A DNA stretch of 64,000 nucleotides from Chromohalobacter beijerinckii (GTDB taxonomy: Bacteria; Pseudomonadota; Gammaproteobacteria; Pseudomonadales; Halomonadaceae): NCBI RefSeq assembly GCF_023061185.1, contig NZ_JAKGAK010000014.1, positions 23,825 to 87,824 of the forward strand, read 5' to 3'. The position numbers and the translations under genes are program-made. Under the pieces are notes generated by a model. The model did no database searches and had not been told where the DNA came from. It saw only the letters and a program-made list of their open reading frames with translations. The number at the start of each line of letters is the position of its first letter. Position 1 is the stretch's first letter. Below, piece by piece: positions 56,552 to 64,000 of the stretch.

Positions 56552-57178
56552 TCACGCTGCCGACGGCACACCGCTGTGGAAACGAAAGCAGGTATCCGGT
56601 GATTCGATCAGTTCGCGCTCACGCTCGGCGAAGAAAGCGATACGCGGCGCGATATCCTGCGTGGCGTACTTCTGCGCCAGCGCCAGATAATCTTCGTAAT
56701 GGCGTCCTTCCGACTTAACCAGAGCGCGATAGAACTTGGCAAGCTCATCATCCAGAAAAGGGATCAGAGACGCGAAACGTTCACAGGAGCGCGCCTCGAT
56801 GAAAGCGCCGACGATCAGGGTATCGACCAACCGTTGCGGATCGTCCTTGCCGACATGCTGCCGCAACCCTGCTGCATAACGCGAGGCGCTGAGTTGGCGA
56901 TAGCGCACGCCACGTTCGCGCATCAAGGTCACTACTTGCTCGAAGTGCAAGAGTTCCTCACGGGCTAGCTGCGACATCTTGGTCAACAATTCCGTATGCT
57001 CGACATAGCGATACATCAGATTCATCGCCGTGGATGCCGCTTTTTTCTCGCATTGAGCGTGATCTATGAGCAATAGCGACGGATGCGCCAGCGCTGCCTG
57101 GACCCAGGCATCCGGGGTCGCGCACGGCAAGAAATTCAAAAGTTCCTGGGGTAGCAAGGCGTTTGCGTCAGTGGACAT
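56552..57178 (-). CDS. miaE: MiaE, tRNA 2-methylthio-N6-isopentenyladenosine hydroxylase
   Basis: A 208-residue diiron monooxygenase that hydroxylates ms2i6A37 of tRNA. Ferritin-like iron ligands are seen in HAQCEKKAASTAMNLMYRY, REELLHFEQV, AFIEARSCERF and KSEGRHYEDYLALA. Length and motifs match the family. It lies 33 bases after the DUF1289 gene, whose product may be functionally linked by position only. Confidence 0.95.
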   Translation of the reverse strand: MSTDANALLPQELLNFLPCATPDAWVQAALAHPSLLLIDHAQCEKKAASTAMNLMYRYVEHTELLTKMSQLAREELLHFEQVVTLMRERGVRYRQLSASRYAAGLRQHVGKDDPQRLVDTLIVGAFIEARSCERFASLIPFLDDELAKFYRALVKSEGRHYEDYLALAQKYATQDIAPRIAFFAERERELIESPDTCFRFHSGVPSAA

Positions 57179-57211
57179 GGCTTTCTTCTATCAGGTGAGC
57201 GGTCATGGAAG

Positions 57212-57679
57212 TTAAACGGAAGGCTCGATAGGCGCTGTCGTCAGGCGTCGAGGTGCCTCTTGCATCAACGCTTCCTGCAGCGCCGCGTACAAGGCATCGG
57301 GCGCAAGGCAAGCGGCGCTTGCGTGGCGTTGTAGTCCATAGCGACTCAAATCCTGCATACGCGTACGCCCCACGCGCAGCAGTTCTATGGCGCGTGACAA
57401 CGCTGGCTGCTCGCTGCGAAAGCGAATTCGGTGACGTATCAGTTGCGCCTCCAGGCATGCCGGATCGTCGACACGCAGGAAACGCGAGGCGACCCGCACA
57501 CGCAGCGCATCCAATGCCTGCATGCGCGCTGCCCGGGCCTCGGCATCGAGCACGAACCAGTCGCGAATTTCGTCCTCCGTGCGTTGGCAACCACGGCATA
57601 CGCGATCACCGACGGTCGTCGAGCACAATCCCACGCATGGCGACTGGATACGCTTTGCCTTGCTCTCGTTGGCGGCCAT
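57212..57679 (-). CDS. DUF1289-containing protein
   Basis: A 155-residue protein. The N-terminal 45 residues are a DUF1289 domain with four cysteines (SPCVGLCSTTVGDRVCRGCQRTEDEIRDW), probably a small metal site. The remainder is helical and Arg-rich and is not part of the standard short (60-90 residue) family. Function unknown. It is the first gene of the run DUF1289-miaE-regulator and is divergent from acnB. Confidence 0.85.
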   Translation of the reverse strand: MAANESKAKRIQSPCVGLCSTTVGDRVCRGCQRTEDEIRDWFVLDAEARAARMQALDALRVRVASRFLRVDDPACLEAQLIRHRIRFRSEQPALSRAIELLRVGRTRMQDLSRYGLQRHASAACLAPDALYAALQEALMQEAPRRLTTAPIEPSV

Positions 57680-57791
57680 CTTACCTCCCCTTTACACCCG
57701 AGCTCTCATGGTATCGCAAGCGCCACTACAGCGACCATCATGCATGAGCTGTCTTTGATCATCCTCTCAGCGCCCGGCACAGAAGGCCTTC

Positions 57792-57820
57792 TTAACATTG
57801 TCGACAGTTTCGAGTAGAAT
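57792..57820 (+). promoter_or_regulatory. Sigma-70 promoter of acnB
   Basis: TTAACA - 17 bases - TAGAAT, 5 of 6 matches in each element, in the 266-base divergent gap between the DUF1289 gene and acnB. The leader to the GTG start would be about 120 bases long; nothing else recognisable lies in it. Confidence 0.75.
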
Positions 57821-57945
57821 CTCGCTGCCTATTTAGACCGGTGACAACCTGCCCCAGGTCGTGTCCGCCGTGCGCGTGCATAAGCAGTGATTATCGCCAC
57901 GCGCATCGCCCCGCCCTGGTTTCGATGACTGACGAGGGTCCCAAC

Positions 57946-60549
57946 GTGCTTGAAGCCTACCGCCAACATGCCGAGGAGCGCGCGCGCGAAGGCGTGCCGT
58001 CCCAGCCGCTCAACGCCGAGCAGACAGCCGAACTGGTCGAGTTGCTCAAGGCGCCGCCCGCCGGCGAGGAAGAAACGCTTCTCGAGCTGCTCACCAACCG
58101 CGTCCCGCCCGGCGTGGACGAAGCCGCTTACGTCAAGGCCGCGTTTCTGACCGCCATCGCCAAGGGCGAAGCCACATCGACGCTGATCGACAAGACGCAT
58201 GCGGTCAAGCTGTTGGGCACCATGCAAGGCGGCTACAATATCGCCACCCTGGTCGAACTTCTCGATGACGAGACGCTCGCCCAGGAAGCCGGCGAACAGC
58301 TCAAGCATACCCTTTTGATGTTCGATGCCTTCCACGATGTCGCCGAACGTGCCAAGAACGGCAACGCTATCGCGCAAGCCGTGCTCGAATCCTGGGCCGG
58401 TGCCGAATGGTTCCTGGCCAAGCCGGCCCTGCCCGAGAAAATCAGCATCGCCGTATTCAAGGTGCCGGGCGAAACCAACACCGATGACTTGTCGCCGGCG
58501 CCGGACGCCTGGTCGCGCCCCGATATCCCGCTGCACGCCAACGCCATGCTCAAGAACCCGCGCGAGGGCATCACACCGGAAGCGCCGGGCAGCAAGGGTC
58601 CTATCGCACAGATCGACGAGGTCAAGGCGAAAGGTTTCCCGGTCGCCTATGTCGGCGATGTCGTGGGTACCGGATCATCGCGCAAGTCGGCTACCAACTC
58701 CGTGCTTTGGTTCTTCGGCGACGACATTCCCAACGTACCTAACAAGCGTGCCGGCGGGTTCGTGTTCGGCAGCAAGATCGCCCCGATTTTCTTCAACACC
58801 ATGGAAGATGCCGGCGCCCTGCCCATCGAAATGGACGTTTCCCAGCTCGAAATGGGCGATGTCATCGATGTCTACCCCTATGAAGGCAAGGTGACACGGC
58901 ACGACAGCGACGAGATCGTCTCTACTTTCGAGCTCAAGACGCAGGTGATCCTCGACGAAGTCCGCGCCGGGGGCCGCATTCCGTTGATCGTGGGCCGTGG
59001 CCTGACCGAAAAGGCGCGTAACGAACTTGGCCTCGGCACCTCCGACATCTTCCGTAAGCCGGAACAACCGGTCGATACCGGCAAGGGCTTCACCTTGGCG
59101 CAGAAGATGGTCGGCAAGGCCTGCGGCATGGGCGGCGTACGCCCGGGCATGTACTGCGAGCCCAAGATGACGACCGTCGGTTCGCAGGACACCACCGGCC
59201 CGATGACCCGCGACGAGCTCAAGGACCTGGCCTGCCTCGGCTTCCAAGCCGACCTGGTGATGCAGTCCTTCTGTCACACGGCGGCTTACCCGAAGCCGGT
59301 CGATGTCGAGACCCATCACACCCTGCCTGACTTCATCATGAACCGTGGCGGCGTTTCGCTGCGCCCGGGTGACGGCATCATCCACTCGTGGCTCAACCGC
59401 ATGCTGTTGCCAGACACCGTCGGTACCGGCGGCGACTCCCATACCCGCTTCCCGATGGGAATCTCCTTCCCGGCAGGCTCGGGCCTGGTGGCCTTCGCGG
59501 CGGCCACCGGCGTCATGCCGCTGGATATGCCGGAGTCTGTACTGGTGCGCTTCAAGGGCAAACGCCAGCCCGGCATCACGCTGCGCGACCTGGTGCATGC
59601 GATTCCCTATTACGCCATTCAGGACGGATTGTTGACCGTCGAGAAGTCGAACAAGCAGAACTTCTTCTCGGGCCGCATTCTGGAAATCGAAGGCCTCGAG
59701 GATCTCACCGCCGAGCAGGCGTTCGAGCTCTCCGACGCTTCCGCCGAACGCAGCGCCGCTGGCTGCACGATCACTCTGGGCGAGGAGCGGGTCGCCGAGT
59801 ATCTGAACTCCAACGTCACTCTGCTCAAGTGGATGATCAGCAATGGCTACGGCGACGCCCGCACGCTGGAGCGCCGCATACAGGCCATGGAAGAATGGCT
59901 GGCCGACCCCAGCCTGATGCGCGCCGATGCCGACGCCGAGTATGCCGCCGTGATCGAGATCGACATGAGCGAACTCGACCAGCCCGTGCTGTGCGCGCCC
60001 AACGACCCTGACGACGCGCGCCTGCTCTCCGATGTCGCCGGCGAGCAGATCGACGAAGTCTTCATCGGCTCGTGCATGACCAACATCGGCCACTTCCGCG
60101 CCGCCGGCAAACTGCTCGAAAAACAGCCCCCCGGCAGCCTGAAAACCCGCCTGTGGCTTGCACCGCCCACCAAGATGGACCAACATCAATTGACGGAAGA
60201 GGGCTACTACGGCATTTACGGGCGCGCCGGCGCACGCATGGAAATGCCGGGCTGCTCGCTGTGCATGGGCAACCAGGCACGCGTGGCGCCCAAGTCCACC
60301 GTGGTTTCGACCTCCACGCGCAACTTCCCTAACCGTCTGGGCGATGGCGCGAATGTCTATCTGGCCTCCGCCGAGCTGGCCGCCATCGCGGCCGTCGAGG
60401 GACGTTTGCCGACCGTCGAAGAGTACAAAGGTTACATGAGTGAGTTCAACGCCATGGCGGGTGAAATCTACCGCTACATGAACTTCCATGAAATCGAAGA
60501 GTTCCAGAACGCGGCCGCGAACGTGATTCCGGTCGCCGAGGAAGCCTGA
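57946..60549 (+). CDS. acnB: AcnB, aconitate hydratase B
   Basis: An 867-residue aconitase (E. coli 865) interconverting citrate and isocitrate in the TCA cycle. The N-terminal HEAT-like domain starts [16 protein letters not shown], as in E. coli MLEEYRKHVAERAAEG. The swivel domain includes [28 protein letters not shown]. Iron-sulphur ligands are the Cys in [12 protein letters not shown] and the pair in [15 protein letters not shown] 57946 is chosen from this alignment and a GAGGG site upstream; ATG 57925 in the same frame would add seven residues. A strong terminator follows. Confidence 0.98.
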   Translation: MLEAYRQHAEERAREGVPSQPLNAEQTAELVELLKAPPAGEEETLLELLTNRVPPGVDEAAYVKAAFLTAIAKGEATSTLIDKTHAVKLLGTMQGGYNIATLVELLDDETLAQEAGEQLKHTLLMFDAFHDVAERAKNGNAIAQAVLESWAGAEWFLAKPALPEKISIAVFKVPGETNTDDLSPAPDAWSRPDIPLHANAMLKNPREGITPEAPGSKGPIAQIDEVKAKGFPVAYVGDVVGTGSSRKSATNSVLWFFGDDIPNVPNKRAGGFVFGSKIAPIFFNTMEDAGALPIEMDVSQLEMGDVIDVYPYEGKVTRHDSDEIVSTFELKTQVILDEVRAGGRIPLIVGRGLTEKARNELGLGTSDIFRKPEQPVDTGKGFTLAQKMVGKACGMGGVRPGMYCEPKMTTVGSQDTTGPMTRDELKDLACLGFQADLVMQSFCHTAAYPKPVDVETHHTLPDFIMNRGGVSLRPGDGIIHSWLNRMLLPDTVGTGGDSHTRFPMGISFPAGSGLVAFAAATGVMPLDMPESVLVRFKGKRQPGITLRDLVHAIPYYAIQDGLLTVEKSNKQNFFSGRILEIEGLEDLTAEQAFELSDASAERSAAGCTITLGEERVAEYLNSNVTLLKWMISNGYGDARTLERRIQAMEEWLADPSLMRADADAEYAAVIEIDMSELDQPVLCAPNDPDDARLLSDVAGEQIDEVFIGSCMTNIGHFRAAGKLLEKQPPGSLKTRLWLAPPTKMDQHQLTEEGYYGIYGRAGARMEMPGCSLCMGNQARVAPKSTVVSTSTRNFPNRLGDGANVYLASAELAAIAAVEGRLPTVEEYKGYMSEFNAMAGEIYRYMNFHEIEEFQNAAANVIPVAEEA

Positions 60550-60598
60550 CCACTCGTCTCCAATGCTCGCCTATTGAGGAAGAGTGCAGGTCACCGAA

Positions 60599-60625
60599 AC
60601 GCCCCGCCACTGCGGGGCGTTTTTT
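60599..60625 (+). terminator. Rho-independent terminator of acnB
   Basis: A perfect 9-bp stem ACGCCCCGC / GCGGGGCGT closes a CACT loop and is followed by TTTTT, 50 bases past the acnB stop. Confidence 0.95.
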
Positions 60626-60844
60626 ATGGTGTCGCCATGTACCAACGTTCATGTACGTTTTTTAACACTGTTCGCCTTGTCAGTGAGCCGGACAAACGCT
60701 TAGATATGAAACGCTCGTTCGCGCCCCATTCCATACGGGTATGGGACGAGACGGCAGGATGCCATGACATTCCGACCGCCCAGTGTCGCGCCTCGAGGCC
60801 GGCACACCAGGATACGTCGTGATGAGAAAATCAAGGAGAACACC

Positions 60845-61447
60845 ATGCAACTCAAGGCTTTGATCACCGCTTCCGTGGCCACGTCGAGTCTTCTCGTCCT
60901 CGCTCCCAACGCCATGGCCGCTCCCAGCCCCGAAGGCTTGTACTTCGGCGTCGGGACCGGCTTCAGCTCGCTGGAAAACGATGACGATGATGTTGACGAT
61001 TTCATCGAGTCGGGTAGCGAGGACTTCGATGTCGACGATGACGACAACAGCTTCAAGGGCTTCGTCGGCTACAACTTCAACCGCTACTTCGCCACTGAGG
61101 CGTTCTATGCGGACCTCGGACGTGTCGAACTCAAGGGCAACGACACGGCCAATACCGACCTCGAGTCAGAAGCCTACGGCGTCAGTCTCGTCGGCAAGCT
61201 GCCCATCACGAATTGGTTCGAGCTTTTCGCCAAGGCAGGCATGGCGAAGTGGGAAACCGACGTTGACGGTAATCTCGGTGGCGCCAGCACCGACCTGAAG
61301 GACAACGATGGCGTGGACCCGGTCTACGGCGCCGGCGCGCAATTCAACTTCACCCCTTTCCTAGTCCGCGCTGAATACGAGCGCTACGACTTCGACAGCG
61401 ACTACCAGGTGGATTCCTTCACCGCATCCGTGGGCTGGCAGTTCTAA
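60845..61447 (+). CDS. Outer-membrane beta-barrel protein, OmpA/OmpW-like porin family
   Basis: A 200-residue protein with a signal peptide (MQLKALITASVATSSLLVLAPNAMA, cleavage after AMA). The mature part alternates hydrophobic and polar residues in about eight strands: GLYFGVGTGFSSL, FKGFVGYNFNRYFATEAFYADLG, AYGVSLVGKLPITNWFELFAKAGMAKW, YGAGAQFNFTPFLVRAEYERYDF, and ends FTASVGWQF with the terminal Phe signal for barrel assembly. A loop of mostly Asp residues (DDDDVDDF...DVDDDDN) lies near residue 42-62 and could bind cations. AAGGAG precedes ATG 60845. Function beyond surface barrel is unknown. Confidence 0.88.
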   Translation: MQLKALITASVATSSLLVLAPNAMAAPSPEGLYFGVGTGFSSLENDDDDVDDFIESGSEDFDVDDDDNSFKGFVGYNFNRYFATEAFYADLGRVELKGNDTANTDLESEAYGVSLVGKLPITNWFELFAKAGMAKWETDVDGNLGGASTDLKDNDGVDPVYGAGAQFNFTPFLVRAEYERYDFDSDYQVDSFTASVGWQF

Positions 61448-61474
61448 ACAACGCCTCGTCGTGCACCGCTGTAC

Positions 61475-61501
61475 AAGACGCCGGGCCCCGCCCGGCGTCT
61501 T
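61475..61501 (+). terminator. Terminator after the outer-membrane protein gene
   Basis: An 11-bp perfect stem AAGACGCCGGG / CCCGGCGTCTT with a 5-base loop, 28 bases past the stop. The T-run is short and interrupted (TTCCTGTCATTTT), so efficiency is uncertain. Confidence 0.8.
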
Positions 61502-61609
61502 CCTGTCATTTTGCTAGTTCTTCTTCCCCCAAGGCCGCAATGGCGCAACGTATAAGGCATGGCATGATGACATCTGTTCCAGCGAACGCCGCACAGGCGA
61601 GGAGACAGC

Positions 61610-62098
61610 ATGCCCACTATCATCACCCCCGATCTCTGTGACGCCTATCCCGACGTCAAGGTGATCGAGCCATCGTTGGTCAATGTCGGCGGACACGACG
61701 CCTTCCATGGGCCGGTACGCACGGTCAAGTGCTTCGAGGACAATTCGCGTGTCAAGGAAGCAGTCAACGACCCCGGCGATGGCGCCGTTCTGGTCGTCGA
61801 CGGCGGCGGCTCTTGGCGTTGCGCACTGCTAGGCGACATGTTGGCGGCCAAAGCCGTCGACAACGGCTGGGCCGGTATCATCGTTAATGGCTGCGTGCGC
61901 GATATCGACATCCTCAACGAGACTCCAATCGGCATCCAGGCGCTTGGCACGCATCCCCGCAAGAGCGAGAAACGCGGCGAAGGCCAGCGCGATATTCCCA
62001 TCACTTTCGGCGGCGTGACGATCGCACCGGGGCAGTGGCTTTACGCGGACAACAACGGAATCGTGATTGCCCATGAGCCGTTAACGCTAGATGACTGA
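61610..62098 (+). CDS. rraA: RraA-family protein (RNase E inhibitor or HMG/oxaloacetate aldolase)
   Basis: A 162-residue protein (E. coli RraA 161). Family motifs: [60 protein letters not shown] and [19 protein letters not shown]. Members closest to E. coli RraA bind and inhibit RNase E; others of the same fold are class II aldolases with Gly-x-x-x-Asp and Arg-Asp at the active site, both visible here. The two activities cannot be told apart by sequence reading alone. GGAG precedes the ATG. Confidence 0.9.
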   Translation: MPTIITPDLCDAYPDVKVIEPSLVNVGGHDAFHGPVRTVKCFEDNSRVKEAVNDPGDGAVLVVDGGGSWRCALLGDMLAAKAVDNGWAGIIVNGCVRDIDILNETPIGIQALGTHPRKSEKRGEGQRDIPITFGGVTIAPGQWLYADNNGIVIAHEPLTLDD

Positions 62099-62172
62099 TA
62101 GCGCTGCTATTTGCCAGTAGCGAGCGGCGATGCGAGGCTTGCAATGTCCTGATAGGAAACGAAGGAGTTGTC

Positions 62173-63987
62173 ATGCTCGCCACCCGCACGTTGCTGGGTG
62201 ACATTGCGACCCAATTGCGCGCTCAGGGACGAGCGCTACTGGTTTTTCACCTATTCTTCACCGTCCTCGCCACGGCCGTATTGGTGCCGCTGACGACTTG
62301 GACCCTGACCAGTCTGCTGCATGCCTTTCATCAGCAGGCGCTCAGCAATGCCCAGATCGCCGACATGGCGCTTTCCCCTTTGGGCCTTGCCTGGGGTCTC
62401 GTGGCACTGGGCCTGAGTTTTCTGCTGATCTTCCTGCAGCAAAGCGGCATGATGCGGTTGGTCGCCGCGCCCGGGCCGGGGCGCTACCGGGCGACGATGA
62501 ACACACTGTGGCAAATCGGCCGCCACTTTCCGAGTATCGCCGGGCTCACATTCCTTCAGGTCGGCGCCCACTTGCTGCTCGTCGCCCCGTTCGTGCTGCT
62601 GATCGCCTATTGCTACGACGCCTTGCTCGGCGATGCCGAGCTCTACGTCGTGATACGCATGAAGCCCCCCGCCTTATGGTATTTCGCCACACTCAGCGGC
62701 GGCCTCGCGCTCATCGCACTGTGGTGTCAGGCATGGCTCTATGCGCGCTGGTTTTTGGCGCTACCCGCCCTGGTGTTGGACCGACTGTCCCCTCTCCAGG
62801 CGCTAGCACGCAGTCGTACGCTCACACGGGGGCGGCACGCGCGCATCACGGCTCTGGCACTAACATTCGCTCTGAGTGTCGCCACGCTGCCGGTCCTGTT
62901 CAGCATCCTATTCAATAGTCTGGCATCGCCGCTGATCAGCCACCTTCCGGATCGTATCTCGCTGCTGATTCCAGTCATGCTGGTCTACGTGGCGGCCTAT
63001 ACGCTTTCGATCATCGCCGTGACGTTTCTGGGGGTCGCGGCCAATAGTCTGCTGGTGGCCAATCTCTACCGACGTTTGGGGGGTGGCATGCTCGGTGTCG
63101 CGGACTCGCCGGCACCTACGCAGTCGGGCTGGTGGGCTTGGACCGCCGAGGCCGTCTTGCTGGTCTTTGCGCTGCTCCAAGCGGGATGGGTGCTGGGAGA
63201 CTTCCAACTGCGCGACGATGTCACCGTCACCGCCCATCGCGGCAGTTCGATGGCGGCACCGGAAAACACTCTAGCGGCGATGCGCCAGGCCATTCAGGAA
63301 GGCGCCGACTATCTTGAGCTGGACGTCAGGCTGTTGCGCGACGGCAATGTCGTCCTCTCTCACGACCGCACGTTGGAACGTCTCACCGGTCAGGCACTGA
63401 ATATCAACGACCTGACGCTAGAAGAAACGCGCGATATCGATATCGGCAGCTGGTTCGGTGATGACTTTTCCGATGAACGCTTGGCAACGCTCGATCAGGT
63501 GATTGGCCTGGCACATGGCAAGTCGCGCCTATACGTCGAGCTCAAGCCCACCCCAGGCAACGAGCAGGCGCTCATCGAAGCGGTCGTCGAACGTTTACGG
63601 CGTTACGGCATCGCCGACAGCGCAGTCATCGCGTCGTTATCGCCGACGGTGATTCGCGACGTCGAAGAATACGCCCCCGATATCGATACCACGTTGTTCG
63701 TTCAATTCCTGCTGCCCGGCGCTCTGACCTCGACCCAGGCCGATATCATCGGCCTGCGTCATACCCGTGCCGATGCCGGTACCGTCAGCATGGTGCATGA
63801 CAGCAGCCGCGAATTGCACGTCTGGACCGTCAACAGTGCCCGTGACATGTCACGCTACATCGATATGGGCGTCGACAACATCATCACCGACCGCCCCGCG
63901 ACGCTGATCGATTTGCTTACCGAACGCGCCAGCCTCAGCGATGGCGAATTGCTACTACTCAAACTGCGCAACTGGCTGCATCAGTAA
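62173..63987 (+). CDS. Membrane-anchored glycerophosphodiester phosphodiesterase
   Basis: A 604-residue protein. The first 345 residues hold about six to seven membrane helices of the GDPD membrane-domain type. Residues 352-590 are a GDPD barrel: TAHRGSSMAAPENTLAAMRQAI (HRG, Glu364), ADYLELDVRLLRDGNVVLSHDRTLERLT (EL-D, H-D) and LYVELKP. It likely hydrolyses glycerophosphodiesters to glycerol 3-phosphate at the membrane, with the catalytic side unclear. ATG 62173 has AAGGAG just upstream and lies 74 bases after rraA. The two-domain form is known in several bacteria. Confidence 0.92.
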   Translation: MLATRTLLGDIATQLRAQGRALLVFHLFFTVLATAVLVPLTTWTLTSLLHAFHQQALSNAQIADMALSPLGLAWGLVALGLSFLLIFLQQSGMMRLVAAPGPGRYRATMNTLWQIGRHFPSIAGLTFLQVGAHLLLVAPFVLLIAYCYDALLGDAELYVVIRMKPPALWYFATLSGGLALIALWCQAWLYARWFLALPALVLDRLSPLQALARSRTLTRGRHARITALALTFALSVATLPVLFSILFNSLASPLISHLPDRISLLIPVMLVYVAAYTLSIIAVTFLGVAANSLLVANLYRRLGGGMLGVADSPAPTQSGWWAWTAEAVLLVFALLQAGWVLGDFQLRDDVTVTAHRGSSMAAPENTLAAMRQAIQEGADYLELDVRLLRDGNVVLSHDRTLERLTGQALNINDLTLEETRDIDIGSWFGDDFSDERLATLDQVIGLAHGKSRLYVELKPTPGNEQALIEAVVERLRRYGIADSAVIASLSPTVIRDVEEYAPDIDTTLFVQFLLPGALTSTQADIIGLRHTRADAGTVSMVHDSSRELHVWTVNSARDMSRYIDMGVDNIITDRPATLIDLLTERASLSDGELLLLKLRNWLHQ

Positions 63988-64000
63988 CGCACCGTCCGGA

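Noticed and set aside
58675..60489. A 604-codon open frame antisense to acnB
   Set aside because: It is a shadow of the high-GC codon pattern of acnB; the sense strand encodes a full, well-conserved aconitase, and the antisense product has no recognisable motif.

Overview
The window looks like a chromosomal segment of a halophilic gammaproteobacterium of the Halomonadaceae, most likely Chromohalobacter or a close relative. This is inferred from high GC content, acidic proteins and gene content; no 16S gene is present to confirm it. Coding density is high. I see no insertion sequence, prophage, CRISPR array or plasmid gene, so this is mainly core chromosome.

Layout. 1-2104: the end of a small Cys-Cys-terminated protein, an ArsA-type ATPase and, on the other strand, a Ca2+/Na+ antiporter. 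2340-6014: a pqiABC operon (MCE-type envelope lipid transport). 6110-30537: about 24 kb of flagellar and chemotaxis genes, all on the minus strand. In transcription order these are fliD-fliS-fliT-fliK-(FlhB C-terminal-like), flhDC, motAB-cheA-cheW, an Aer-like receptor, cheR-cheB, a receptor, cheY-cheZ, flhB-flhA-flhF-(FlhG-like remnant)-flhE, and fliA. The order follows the enterobacterial peritrichous plan (flhDC-motAB-cheAW-receptors-cheRBYZ-flhBAE). Into it is inserted flhF, normally a polar-flagellum gene, together with a small protein that keeps the FlhG activator motif but has no ATPase P-loop.

30785-36253: two unrecognised genes around a CBS-domain gene, a type I asparaginase, the queuosine-precursor genes queC-queE-queD (QueD is a tandem two-domain form) and a YeiW-like Cys-cluster protein. 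36353-44886: the protein-quality-control block ppiD-hupB-lon-clpX-clpP-tig with recognisable promoters and terminators. 45163-45634: a tRNA Pro-Arg-His-His array. 45856-47972: folD, then luxS and mtnN, whose sequences look Bacillota-like. 48062-52615: cysS, glnS, ppiB and lpxH. 52633-57679: a 1294-residue STAND-type regulator behind miaE and a DUF1289 gene. 57946-63987: acnB, a small outer-membrane beta-barrel protein, rraA and a membrane-anchored glycerophosphodiester phosphodiesterase.

How the parts fit. FlhDC is the flagellar master regulator. Three candidate FliA (sigma-28) promoters, a near-consensus one before fliD and weaker ones before motA and cheB, suggest a class II/III hierarchy. 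The most unusual coding features are the extended FlhF with its reduced FlhG partner, the split-active-site QueD, the Aer/periplasmic-domain hybrid receptor, the STAND regulator with a degenerate cyclase-like module, and a perfect 30-bp palindrome just before queC. All family calls were made by reading the protein sequences; no database search was run.
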